Assembly: GCA_947626445.1 (NCBI GenBank)
Contig: CANQSC010000004.1
Span: forward strand, 1-31,763
Origin: an uncultured Bacilli bacterium
GTDB lineage: Bacteria > Bacillota_I > Bacilli_A > RF39 > UBA660
DNA: 31,763 bases
Reading direction: 5' to 3'
The notes beneath the pieces are model-generated. The model searched no databases. It was given only the letters and a program-made list of their open reading frames with translations, and was not told the DNA's origin. How positions within the stretch are numbered: position 1 is the first letter of the stretch; the number at the start of each line of letters is the position of its first letter. Positions 24,401 through 31,718 of the stretch are shown here, piece by piece. The position numbers and the translations under genes were made by a program.

Positions 24401-25465
24401 ATTTGAATCACCATAATGCTTAATATACCAATTATGCTTAGCTTCTTGTTCCATTATATAATCCCAAGTATAAATTTCATCTTCATCATAATCTTCTAAA
24501 AGGTTAAATGCAGTACCAGATAATTTTAATATTTTTGTTGGATAATCATTATCTAACTTTATAACTCCTTCTAAAGTCGTTACTCCTTTTTCTGTTTTTG
24601 TTCCTTCATGCGCTTCATCAACAACAACAAAATCCCAATTTGTATTAAATACTAATTCATTTTTTTCAAATTTGCCTCCAACTTCTTTAGATCCTCTTAA
24701 ATCTTGTATAGAAGCAAAATAAACAAATGGATTATTGCTAGAAACTAATTTTTCTAATTTTTCTCCCTTATTCTTTGAACCATATAAATAATTAGTACTA
24801 TTAAATATTTTTTCAAAATCCTCATACCAACCTTTATCAACAACAGGTCTATGTGTTAATATTATTGTTTTATTATATTTTTCACGTTTTACAATTTCTA
24901 AAGCACATATGGTTTTACCAAAACGCATTTTAGCATTCCAAAGCATATTATTGCCTTTTTTAAATTTGGCAATTGTCTTTTTAATTGCTGCATCTTGCTC
25001 CGGTCTTAAAATAATTGGATCTGGTTTATAATTTTTTTCTTCACTTGTTAAAGATTTTCGATTTTCTTTAACAGCCTTTATAGCATTTATAGCTATCTCT
25101 AAATTGACAATAAACCATTCATTTTGTTTTCTTTCAGTATCAAAATAAAACCTTTCATATCCAGACCTTAATAAAACTTCATGTACTTTTGTATCTCCAA
25201 ACGCTTTATTGCTATTTGTAACTGCTATTTCAGTATGTAATAATTCATAGTTTATCCCAGCCGTTGATGTATAGTCATTTATTCTATTTTTAGCGGCAAT
25301 ATTTAAATCTTCACAATTTGGTTTAAGATCTTCTTTATTTTTTGAAGTATGAATTGTAGCTTCTCCAATTTTTAACTTACCTAAATGATCTCTATCATTA
25401 ATTCTAAATATATAAATTAATTTATAACTAAATGCCGGTTCAAATTTTTCTACCCTATTGTTCAT
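21482..25465 (-). CDS. restriction-modification protein: GIY-YIG-like, DEAH helicase, Eco57I-type methylase
   Basis: A 1327-residue fusion. Residues about 12-135 resemble the T5orf172/GIY-YIG nuclease family (LIYIFRIND...LKIGEAT, then GDTKVHEVLLRSG and NEWFIVNLEIA). Residues about 150-620 form a superfamily 2 helicase: LRPEQDAAIKK, Walker A MRFGKT near 180, DEAH in FVVVDEAHEGT near 283, LKLSGTAFN, and a C-terminal lobe with TISCGKMTTGVTV and FRVQSP. Residues about 1000-1330 hold an N6-adenine methylase part with NPPY near 1012 and a TaqI-like recognition tail. The SAM-binding FxGxG motif is not visible here and may lie in the companion protein. AGGAG precedes the start, which overlaps that gene by 11 bases. 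It would cut unmodified invading DNA. Confidence 0.85.
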   Translation of the reverse strand: MNNRVEKFEPAFSYKLIYIFRINDRDHLGKLKIGEATIHTSKNKEDLKPNCEDLNIAAKNRINDYTSTAGINYELLHTEIAVTNSNKAFGDTKVHEVLLRSGYERFYFDTERKQNEWFIVNLEIAINAIKAVKENRKSLTSEEKNYKPDPIILRPEQDAAIKKTIAKFKKGNNMLWNAKMRFGKTICALEIVKREKYNKTIILTHRPVVDKGWYEDFEKIFNSTNYLYGSKNKGEKLEKLVSSNNPFVYFASIQDLRGSKEVGGKFEKNELVFNTNWDFVVVDEAHEGTKTEKGVTTLEGVIKLDNDYPTKILKLSGTAFNLLEDYDEDEIYTWDYIMEQEAKHNWYIKHYGDSNPYEDLPELQIYTYDLNKLLPGYEAVYDTAFNFREFFRVWTNDVQKDGIEMPTNAKIGQFVHEDDVKKFLDLICKSDEYSNYPYSTESYREYFRHSLWMVPGVKEAKALSKMLNEHSVFGSGQFEIINIAGDGDEEKPYKDAYDAVIKGIGDNPEETYSITISCGKMTTGVTVKPWTAVFMLSGSYSTAASSYLQTIFRVQSPANIGGKIKEKCYVFDFAPDRSLKMIASATRLSVKAGDTSSRTLLGKFLNFCPVISIDGSKMTPYSVDLMMGQLKKAYAERVVSNGFDDRYIYNDNLFKLDENALQKFKELEEIVGASKPTKKIEKIDINNQGFTNEQYEELQKIEKKPKKELTEEERRLLEEYKEKRKQADTAISILRAISIRIPLLIYGANIKDNEDITVDNLTDIVDDESWLEFMPKGVTKEKFRDFSQYYEQDIFVEAGRKIRRSAKYADTLSPTERVKEIANIFGSFRNPDKETVLTPWKTVNMHLGDTIGGYNFFDKRNINGEYTIVPIEEPRYITYGEVTQNILNNTNSKILEINSKSGLYPLYMIYSLYRQKCLDTDSKKLTDELEQVIWNEIVRDNIFVLCRTPMAKSITERTIKGYKSVKSNVKYVPNLLNNIENNMESFVQYIKKASYWGKDEKEMNFEAIVGNPPYQNNTGGGQAQGTPLYNKFIELSIKLSPNYISMIMPSRWFSGGFSILDSFRKDFVKDNHIMKIHDFPNALDCFNNVQIKGGVCYFLYSKNYSGKCSFNTHSKSQIISKADRYLLENGCETIIRNNEAISILNKVKNKREQSFSSIIGTLWPFTTVSSFDTFSHEKKNEDDIFAYVLKDKGWISKKEICKNFDIVNSWKVFLPRSVGSGDPKTDVIKPIIAKPNSCCSGTYIVCGPFENENQCRSVVSYINTKFFHFLLSLKKISQDTTIKCFEYIPLQDFNELIYSDELLFKKYDLSENEINLIKNTVREDIGI

Positions 25466-26441
25466 TTTTACTACTCCTATTCAATATCGAAACAAACTTA
25501 ATCTTCCTATTTGTTTCCCAATTCATAATTTTTGCATAAATACCATTATGATTTTTATAATTATTTTTTTTACATCCTAAACATTCTTGTTTAATTTTTT
25601 CCTCTCCAAATAAAGTATAATTTATTTGAACATCATTTTTACAACTATATGGAATGACAAATTTAGTACCATCCATTTGAAATACATTCCACGAAATTAT
25701 ATTTGCAATTTCTTTAATCAATTCAGGTGTTGGTTTCTTATTAAATTTATAAATATAATTATCTGAGAAAGTATATAATAAATTTTCTCTTGCAATTAAT
25801 AAACTATCTCCCTGCCATTCATAAGCATATATACTTTTAAAGGCTTTTTTCGACCATTCTGTCCACTTACTTTCTTCTGTTATATTTTCATTAACTATTC
25901 TCATTTTTCTATCTAATAAACCAATCCTATTCATTACAGGTATTACATCTCCAGTAGTAGTATCATATCTACTAACTAAATATGGAGCTTCACCACATGT
26001 GATTTCTAAACGTAATTCTTTCACATAATCTTCCCAACTTTTATTATTTGGAAATTTGATTTTCCCTTTTGTTGCTTCCCAAGTAATGCCTTTTTCTTTA
26101 TTAAAAACATTTTCTTTAGAAAACCAAGCATTATCAATTAAATTATTTTGCTTATTACATATCCAAGCTGGAGTAAATACTTCTGCTTTATCTCTAATTC
26201 TTTTAGCTTGTTCATTTTTGCTTTTTTTCGTTCTAGGCTTAATGACGCTTCCATTATATCCAATGATTTGTTCAACCTTTATCTCATCTTTTGCTGAATA
26301 ATTAATTCCTCTATCAATGTAATTATCTGTTCCCCATAAAATATTTTTACTGGTAGTCATATCTTTTAATAAAATTGATAATAACTCATAATCAAATTGA
26401 TTAATATTATTTTCTTTTATATCAACTAATTCTGTAAACAA
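25455..26441 (-). CDS. restriction-modification companion subunit (methylase-type)
   Basis: A 328-residue protein of the kind annotated as restriction endonuclease subunit M and found before GIY-YIG/helicase/methylase fusions. Features include AEVFTPAWICNKQNNLIDNA near residue 90, which is like the start of N6-methylases, then TCGEAPYLVSRYDTTTGDVIP, RIGLLDRKMRIVNEN, YAYEWQGDSLLIARENLLYT, and IISWNVFQMDG. A four-cysteine-like C-terminal site (ECLGCKKNNYKNHNG) may bind zinc. The likely start is TTG at 26441, eight bases after GGAGG; a GTG at 26450 lies within the ribosome site. It overlaps the big subunit by 11 bases, so both are made together. Specificity is unknown. Confidence 0.78.
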   Translation of the reverse strand: MFTELVDIKENNINQFDYELLSILLKDMTTSKNILWGTDNYIDRGINYSAKDEIKVEQIIGYNGSVIKPRTKKSKNEQAKRIRDKAEVFTPAWICNKQNNLIDNAWFSKENVFNKEKGITWEATKGKIKFPNNKSWEDYVKELRLEITCGEAPYLVSRYDTTTGDVIPVMNRIGLLDRKMRIVNENITEESKWTEWSKKAFKSIYAYEWQGDSLLIARENLLYTFSDNYIYKFNKKPTPELIKEIANIISWNVFQMDGTKFVIPYSCKNDVQINYTLFGEEKIKQECLGCKKNNYKNHNGIYAKIMNWETNRKIKFVSILNRSSKNEQ

Positions 26442-26571
26442 TATGACCACCTCCTGATTTTATACAAAATTAATTTTATATATCAATTATACACTAAAAA
26501 AAGGTTATTTAAAATATATCTATTTAATTTTATCCTTTAAAAAGTAAATAGTAAATAATTAATATTAAAAT

Positions 26572-27246
26572 TTAACTAATTACTTTATTATCAATAGTAA
26601 ATATACAATACTTATCTTTTGTATTTAAATTTACTATAATATTTTCTATTTTGGAATTTAAAGTTGAAATAAATACTGTATATGAATACTTATATGGACT
26701 ATCAATATAGTAACTAGTTATATAATTTCTATTTTTTGAAAATGGTAAATTTTCTGAAGTTGGTATGAATTCCCTAGAATGAATTATAAATTCTAAAGAC
26801 AACGAATCATTATTGGGAGTATGCTGAATTACAATATAATCCGAATGTTTTTTCTTATTATTTTCTTCAAAAAAGTTAATATCACTTGGAAAAACAACTT
26901 GAAGCAAATAAACAAATAACATATCTTCAATAGGTGAAACATTTAACAAGTCATAATTTGAACTTAGCTTTTTTAATATATTCGAATTTACATGAACTAT
27001 CATATCTCTTGGATGAAAAGATATTTTGGGTTCTATATTATTTTTATTATATTCTTTTAATGAAAAAACATTTTCTGAATAGTCTTTATTTTCATATTCT
27101 TTTATAATTTCTTTAGATATATATCTTTCTTTTTTTGATGGAAAAGTAATATAAATGGAATCATCACTTTCAAAAATTAAATTCATTAAAATATATTTCT
27201 TATTATCTCTTTCTAATAAAATTGGGGTAACTAAATTTTTTGCCAT
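26572..27246 (-). CDS. unknown 224-residue protein beside the restriction system
   Basis: I do not recognise this protein. It is beta-rich with alternating strands (KKYILMNLIFESDDSIYITF, PKISFHPRDMIVHVNSNI, SLEFIIHSREFIP, and a C-terminal YSYTVFISTL and NIIVNLNTKDKYCIFTI), and has no membrane segment or signal peptide. It has its own promoter (27268-27297) and a GGAG site, and lies 130 bases upstream of the restriction operon in the same direction, so read-through is possible. It also starts back to back with the XRE-ImmA gene, 189 bases apart. Its position suggests a defence-related role, but no motif supports one. Confidence 0.7.
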   Translation of the reverse strand: MAKNLVTPILLERDNKKYILMNLIFESDDSIYITFPSKKERYISKEIIKEYENKDYSENVFSLKEYNKNNIEPKISFHPRDMIVHVNSNILKKLSSNYDLLNVSPIEDMLFVYLLQVVFPSDINFFEENNKKKHSDYIVIQHTPNNDSLSLEFIIHSREFIPTSENLPFSKNRNYITSYYIDSPYKYSYTVFISTLNSKIENIIVNLNTKDKYCIFTIDNKVIS

Positions 27247-27267
27247 TAATAATATCTCCTTTGCTGG

Positions 27268-27297
27268 ATTTTAACTCTATTTAATAACTACAGTCAA
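27268..27297 (-). promoter_or_regulatory. promoter of the 224-residue gene
   Basis: Minus strand: TTGACT (27292-27297), an 18-base spacer, TAAAAT (27268-27273), 21 bases before the start codon. Confidence 0.65.
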
Positions 27298-27377
27298 TAA
27301 ACTTATATTTTTTATTTAGGCTTATTATTTTTTTAAGCAAAAATAGTTACATTTATCATATAAGAGATTTTTAAATA

Positions 27378-27419
27378 TTAGTTTACATTTCAAACTTTAT
27401 TTGTTAAAATTTAAACTAA
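27378..27419 (+). promoter_or_regulatory. promoter of the XRE-ImmA/PIN operon, framed by an inverted repeat
   Basis: TTTACA (27382-27387), a 17-base spacer and TAAAAT (27405-27410) make a good promoter. The perfect 8-base inverted repeat TTAGTTTA (27378-27385) and TAAACTAA (27412-27419) brackets it, with half-sites 34 bases apart. This is a likely operator for the XRE domain of the first gene product, giving autoregulation. Confidence 0.65.
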
Positions 27420-27435
27420 GAAAGAGACGATAATT

Positions 27436-28488
27436 ATGAATGAAGTAGGTAAAAATTTAAAAAGAATAAGACTATTAAAAAACTTATCACTTAGTGATGC
27501 TGGAAAATTACTTAATATGTCTGCTCCAGCAGTAGCAAAATATGAAAATGGACAGATAAATCCTAATTCTCAAAAACTTATTGAATTTGCTGATGCTTAT
27601 AATGTTAATGTTATTGAATTTTTAAAATCTTATAATGTACCTCAAATGAAATTTACTTCATTTAGAAAAAGAAAAAGATTAAAAGGTCAAAATTTAGAAC
27701 TATTAAAAGAAATAATTCAAAATGAAGTTGCAAAATATTTAGAAGTAATTGAAATTAATAGTTTTAATAAAAATAATATTAAACTTAAAAAATATAAATG
27801 TAATAGTTTAGAAGAAGCTGAAGAGTCTGCCTTAAAATTCAGAAATGATATAAATTTTTCAATATTACAACCTATATCTGATTTAATAAATACTTTAGAA
27901 AATTTAGGTATTCTTATAATTCAAATTGATAATCTTGATAATCGATTTAATGATTTTGATGGATTAAGTGAATTTGTAAATGATGTTCCTATTATTGTTT
28001 TATTAAATGGAATTACTGATGGTGCAAGACAAAGATTTACTATTGCTCATGAATTAGGGCACTTATTATTAAATATTACTAATGAAAATTTAGATGAAGA
28101 AAAATTATGTAATAGATTTGCAAGTAGTTTCTTAATGCCTAAAGAAGCAGTTATAAATGAATTTGGTTTTTCAAGAAATAATATTAGTTTCTATGAATTA
28201 ACTGCCTTTAAAAGTGAATATAAAGTTAGCATAGCTGCAACTTTATACAGATTAAGAGATTTAAACATTATATCTGAATACACTTATAAAAATTTAAGTA
28301 TTAAAATAAATAAATTTTTTGGCAAGAAAAGTGAACCAATTTATATAAAGCCAGAAGAATCTTATCAATTTAAAAAAATTGTTCATAAATTAGAAACTGA
28401 TAGCATTATATCAATAAATAAAGCATGCGAATATTTGGGAATAACTGTAAATGAATATAACAACGAAAATAATAATTACGGATACTAA
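27436..28488 (+). CDS. XRE-family regulator with ImmA/IrrE zinc-peptidase domain
   Basis: The 350-residue protein has an N-terminal XRE helix-turn-helix (residues 4-65: LKRIRLLKNLSLSDAGKLLN, then APAVAKYENGQINP) and an ImmA/IrrE metallopeptidase domain with FTIAHELGHLLL (HELGH from residue 205) and downstream EKLCNRFASSFLMP supplying the third ligand. Such proteins act as antitoxins or as repressors that cleave a partner repressor on damage. The C-terminal 60 residues are helical. It overlaps the PIN-like gene by 38 bases in a different frame, typical for toxin-antitoxin pairs. These are the only two plus-strand genes of the element. An inverted repeat around its promoter fits self-repression. 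RosmerTA-like pairs have a similar antitoxin. Confidence 0.9.
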   Translation: MNEVGKNLKRIRLLKNLSLSDAGKLLNMSAPAVAKYENGQINPNSQKLIEFADAYNVNVIEFLKSYNVPQMKFTSFRKRKRLKGQNLELLKEIIQNEVAKYLEVIEINSFNKNNIKLKKYKCNSLEEAEESALKFRNDINFSILQPISDLINTLENLGILIIQIDNLDNRFNDFDGLSEFVNDVPIIVLLNGITDGARQRFTIAHELGHLLLNITNENLDEEKLCNRFASSFLMPKEAVINEFGFSRNNISFYELTAFKSEYKVSIAATLYRLRDLNIISEYTYKNLSIKINKFFGKKSEPIYIKPEESYQFKKIVHKLETDSIISINKACEYLGITVNEYNNENNNYGY

Positions 28489-28966
28489 TATAATTACTGA
28501 TTTAAACAACGCTAAAATATTAGAATATTTTGCTGCTTTAGATAATGTGTTCATAAGTGATTTAATAAAACATGATGAAATTAATTCCAATACGGGAGAT
28601 TTAAATGTTATTAGTAAATTTAAAATAATAAATGCTACTTCAGAAGAATTATTAGAAATTAATTCTATAAGAAAAATTAGACCTAAATTATCTATCTATG
28701 ATTCTCTTAATTATATAATTGCTAGAGACAATAATGGCATTTTGGCAACTGGCGACAATGAACTTAAAAATTTTTCAGAAAATCATGGCGTAGAAGTTAT
28801 TAGAACTTTAAAAATTATTGAGTTAATGCTTGATGGAAAAATTATTTCTTATAAGACGGCAATTAAAGCCTGTAAATTATTAAAAAATTGTGCTACTACT
28901 AGAATACCAATTCATGATATTGATAATTTAATAGAAAAAATTGAAAAAGATTCAGTACCAGTCTGA
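28451..28966 (+). CDS. PIN-like toxin
   Basis: A 171-residue protein with a PIN-nuclease pattern: IIITDTNIITDL at the N-terminus (D11), FISDLIKHDEIN with E43, SIYDSLNYIIARDNNGILATGDNEL with D84 and D102, which are the acidic residues expected around the metal site. PIN toxins cut RNA. The C-terminal 55 residues are helical. Translation begins inside the end of the XRE-ImmA gene; the ribosome site is weak (GGGA), so coupling is likely and would keep the toxin below the antitoxin. The pairing of an ImmA/IrrE antitoxin with a PIN toxin is seen in genomes, but I cannot name this subfamily. Confidence 0.75.
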   Translation: MNITTKIIITDTNIITDLNNAKILEYFAALDNVFISDLIKHDEINSNTGDLNVISKFKIINATSEELLEINSIRKIRPKLSIYDSLNYIIARDNNGILATGDNELKNFSENHGVEVIRTLKIIELMLDGKIISYKTAIKACKLLKNCATTRIPIHDIDNLIEKIEKDSVPV

Positions 28967-29009
28967 ATTTTTTATATAACTTAATTTCCTCATGAGCAAC
29001 TAATTCATA

Positions 29010-30647
29010 TTATTTGTATTTATTAATTTCTTTTTTAAATGCAATATGTCTAAAATATTTTTTTTCATAAAATGCAATAATCTCACCTTTATTTTTAATA
29101 TTTAAATTTTCTAAACATTCATCCAAACAACAAACTAAAAATGCTGCTTTATGATAAGAACCACGATGTTGATTAGACACTATTGCATCTACTCGTTTGG
29201 CAATTGTTTCTTCTAACCAATTAATATAATCTTGTTTTATTTTATCTGAAATAGTAAAATGTTTTTTCCAAACATTAAGAATTTTAAAATACTCAATTCC
29301 TTTTTCATCAGCATTATAAAGATTATAATCATCATTTATTCCTATATCAAAACATATTGATTTAGCTAATTTCTTTTTTATTTTAGTTTCATTGCAATTA
29401 CACAATAAGAATAACATTAATTCTACATAAGTATTCATATCGGAGTATGTCCAACCTAAATATTCTTGATTATCTTTAAAAAAATTTAAAAAAACATCAA
29501 ATTCTCCTAAAAAATAACTAAACAATACTAAAGCATTACCATTTACGTTCTTACATGGATCTTTTTTTATAAAATCTATTTCTTCTTTATATTTCTCTAA
29601 ATAATCATTATTTATAATCCTTATTAAATCAGATTCATCATGACTAGATTCAAATGCTATGTATAACAATTCACTAATGTCAAAATCCGAATCAAATTTT
29701 TTATAAGACTCAGCTAAAAGTAATGCAATATCTCTTCTTATACTATCATCAACTTCATTAATTATGCTTTCACATATTTCAATAACTTCTTCATATTTTT
29801 TTAATTCATATATTTTTTTCAAGATAATTATACATAATTTAGGATGTGTTACCTTATTCATTTCTAACATCTTTTTATAGTTATCATAATTACTATATTC
29901 TAAATAATTGATTAATAATTTAAAAGAAATATCATCATTTTTTTGAGATAAAAATTGGATCCAATTTTTTAAAAATTTATCTAAATCTTTAATTTTTTCT
30001 AATCCTAAACTAAAAGAATCTTCAAGTTTAATATCTTTAAAAATATAAAACTTATAATAATTATATATTTCTTCAAATTTATTCTTGCTAATTAATATGG
30101 TAATAAGTAATAAAGTTAAACATATTTTATTTATATCTAAATTAACTAATTCAAAAGATATAATAGTATCTATATCATAAATCAAAATATCAAAACTATC
30201 ATCTTCTAAAACAAAATAATGAGTATAAATAATTAAATCTAAAATCTTTTTTGCATTTTTATAATCCTTTTTTGCAATTAATATAGAAGCTAAGTTATAA
30301 GCATTTAATATAATACTACTAACATTTTCAGAATCATAATAATGTGTTTCGTAATCATCGCCATAGTAGTCATAATCACCAGTTTCATATGTTTCACAAT
30401 GAAATTGTAATTCACCATTATTAATTAAATCAAATTGTTCTTCAATTTTTTCTATTGTTCTATCCAAATCATCTAAATTGATACTCTCTATTTCATCTTT
30501 AAAGACTTCGTTAATAAGTTCTATTATTTCCTTATTTTGACTATCTGATAATTTTTCAAGTACCCTAAACAAAAAGGTTTTAATTCGTTCTTTTGAACTT
30601 TTTTCACATAATTTTCCCAATAATTCATCTAAATCTTTTTTATCCAT
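29010..30647 (-). CDS. helical repeat protein of unknown function
   Basis: A 545-residue protein that I do not recognise. It is almost wholly helical and looks like a TPR- or HEAT-type solenoid: repeated pairs such as NAYNLASILIAKKDYKNAKK, then ILKKIYELKKYEEVIEICES and RRDIALLLAESYKKF. An acidic tyrosine-rich stretch (TGDYDYYGDDYETHYYDSEN) lies near residue 90. The C-terminal part has HRGSYHKAAFLVCCLDECL, reminiscent of SWIM-zinc-finger-associated helical proteins. The start follows AGGTAG and is 15 bases after the stop of the pRiA4b ORF-3-like gene, so they form an operon. It meets the PIN gene tail to tail, 43 bases apart. Confidence 0.65.
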   Translation of the reverse strand: MDKKDLDELLGKLCEKSSKERIKTFLFRVLEKLSDSQNKEIIELINEVFKDEIESINLDDLDRTIEKIEEQFDLINNGELQFHCETYETGDYDYYGDDYETHYYDSENVSSIILNAYNLASILIAKKDYKNAKKILDLIIYTHYFVLEDDSFDILIYDIDTIISFELVNLDINKICLTLLLITILISKNKFEEIYNYYKFYIFKDIKLEDSFSLGLEKIKDLDKFLKNWIQFLSQKNDDISFKLLINYLEYSNYDNYKKMLEMNKVTHPKLCIIILKKIYELKKYEEVIEICESIINEVDDSIRRDIALLLAESYKKFDSDFDISELLYIAFESSHDESDLIRIINNDYLEKYKEEIDFIKKDPCKNVNGNALVLFSYFLGEFDVFLNFFKDNQEYLGWTYSDMNTYVELMLFLLCNCNETKIKKKLAKSICFDIGINDDYNLYNADEKGIEYFKILNVWKKHFTISDKIKQDYINWLEETIAKRVDAIVSNQHRGSYHKAAFLVCCLDECLENLNIKNKGEIIAFYEKKYFRHIAFKKEINKYK

Positions 30648-30662
30648 AACACTACCTATATA

Positions 30663-31262
30663 TTAATCTCTAACTTCATAACCATTTTTAATTGTTAATA
30701 TTTTCCCTTTTAATTCTCTATTATCCTTTTTAATATTATACTTTCTATAATCATATTTTCTAGTTGTTTCATATCCAGGAGTAAAGTGATGATTAGAATA
30801 ACCTAATTTATCTATATCTTCAACAATATCTTTTAATTCAAAATCACTCATATCATCAAGCATTCCTAATCCTTCACCATTAACTACTAATGGATAAAGG
30901 TCTTGTTCTTTGTATTTTTTTAACTGTCTTGAACCTAAATATTTGATATTGAAAGTAGTTGTAGATCCAGTGTCATATTCCATTTTCATGGTATCATTCT
31001 TTTCTAATTTTAATTCACTTAATTTTGTTATAACAGCATCATATAACTCATGAAAGTTGGGATCTTCTTGAGGACAAACCCAACAATCAAACAAATAATC
31101 TTTGTATTTAATGTCATACAAATGATAAGCAAGTGAATTAAATGAGGCAAGTATAGTATATGCTAGATCTGCTAATGTTCTTCTACAAGGTATTTCAATT
31201 TCTCTCCATATTTTATTTTCTAACCCTTCTATTCCAATTCTAAAAGTAAATATTTCATCCAT
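30663..31262 (-). CDS. pRiA4b ORF-3-like protein
   Basis: A 199-residue protein of the plasmid pRiA4b ORF-3 family, common on mobile DNA and of unknown function. The family signs are IWREIEIPCRRTLADLAYTI, a histidine-bearing AYHLYDIKYKDYLF, MKMEYDTGSTTTFNIKYLG (in place of the usual YDYGD...W), and a PLVVNGEGLGMLDDM segment like the family's P-x-x-x-G-G-G-x-P-P-E-D. The start at 31262 follows GAGGAG with a proper gap; the frame is open seven codons further but passes through the ribosome site. A TATAAT box lies at 31300-31305. It leads a two-gene operon with the 545-residue protein. Confidence 0.8.
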   Translation of the reverse strand: MDEIFTFRIGIEGLENKIWREIEIPCRRTLADLAYTILASFNSLAYHLYDIKYKDYLFDCWVCPQEDPNFHELYDAVITKLSELKLEKNDTMKMEYDTGSTTTFNIKYLGSRQLKKYKEQDLYPLVVNGEGLGMLDDMSDFELKDIVEDIDKLGYSNHHFTPGYETTRKYDYRKYNIKKDNRELKGKILTIKNGYEVRD

Positions 31263-31365
31263 TTTCAAACACTCCTCTTTCAAATTTAATATTACGCTTA
31301 TTATACCATTCTATGGCAATTTTTTATACTTTTTTATTTCTAAACTTATATAATCTTCAATTATA

Positions 31366-31406
31366 CATAAACCTCGGTAATTAGCAATCAATTACCGAGG
31401 TTTATG
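31366..31406. repeat. perfect 17-bp inverted repeat near the right end
   Basis: The arms CATAAACCTCGGTAATT (31366-31382) and AATTACCGAGGTTTATG (31390-31406) pair fully around a 7-base loop. No T run follows on either strand, so it is not a standard terminator, although it could stop transcription entering from the host. It lies 53 bases inside the element's right end. Confidence 0.9.
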
Positions 31407-31433
31407 CTTATTTATAAAAATATTGAATTGAAT

Positions 31434-31718
31434 TTAATTTGGTACACAATGACTATCTCCACCTCCAGCATTTATGTGATTAGATAATACTATTACATCA
31501 TTACCTTTTCCATAAAAGCTTTGAACACGATTAGGTCTATCTTTAGGTCCTAAAGTTTCATCTCCAGTTCTGGTTAATGAACTTTCTATTCCCAAATCAT
31601 CAAATCTATTTTTTAAATATTTACTTATTTTTAATGTATAATCTTTTTCAACTATACCATTACTAGATGTGCCAGGATCACTTCCGCCGTGTGCAGGAAT
31701 AGGAAAAGTCCAAAAATA
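31434..31718 (-). pseudogene. N-terminal half of the split Amidase_3 gene
   Basis: The frame read from 31718 gives PIPAHGGSDPGTSSNGIVEK and later SSLTRTGDE, DRPNRVQ and VIVLSNHINAGGGD. These are the N-terminal catalytic features of an N-acetylmuramoyl-L-alanine amidase (Amidase_3): the HGGSDPG zinc histidine, the EK of the second ligand region, and the SNHINA histidine. After GGGD the frame runs into element sequence (SHCVPN) and ends at TAA 31434-31436. Upstream, TGA at 31719-31721 closes the frame before any start codon, where other copies would have an N-terminus, so a frameshift near 31705 or further decay is likely. The remaining 31722-31763 may hold the shifted N-terminus. Even after loss of the element the gene might not work. 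Confidence 0.82.
31443..31482. other. attR: right junction of the element
   Basis: The element arm TACACAATGACTATCTCC (31443-31460) runs into the core CCACCT (31459-31464), and amidase sequence CCAGCATTTATGTG follows. The arm matches the inverted left arm (13595-13612) at 14 of 18 positions. Confidence 0.75.

Larger units (their letters stand above)
13589..31464. mobile_element. 17.87-kb integrative element inserted in the amidase gene
   Basis: The two halves of the amidase gene lie in the same orientation on either side of this segment, and each junction has CCACCT (13589-13594 and 31459-31464). The element carries a large serine recombinase with a zinc ribbon and coiled-coil domain, the class that integrates at short-core sites without long target duplications. 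The cargo is mainly defence-like genes; there are no conjugation, replication or phage structural genes, so it would need help to move between cells. Decayed amidase copies inside (16850-17172, 21197-21230) suggest it is composite. The recombinase lies in the middle and not at an end, which is unusual and is the weakest point of the assignment. Confidence 0.8.

Noticed and set aside
31366..31406. The perfect hairpin as an ordinary intrinsic terminator
   Set aside because: Neither strand has a T run after the stem, and no plus-strand gene ends nearby.
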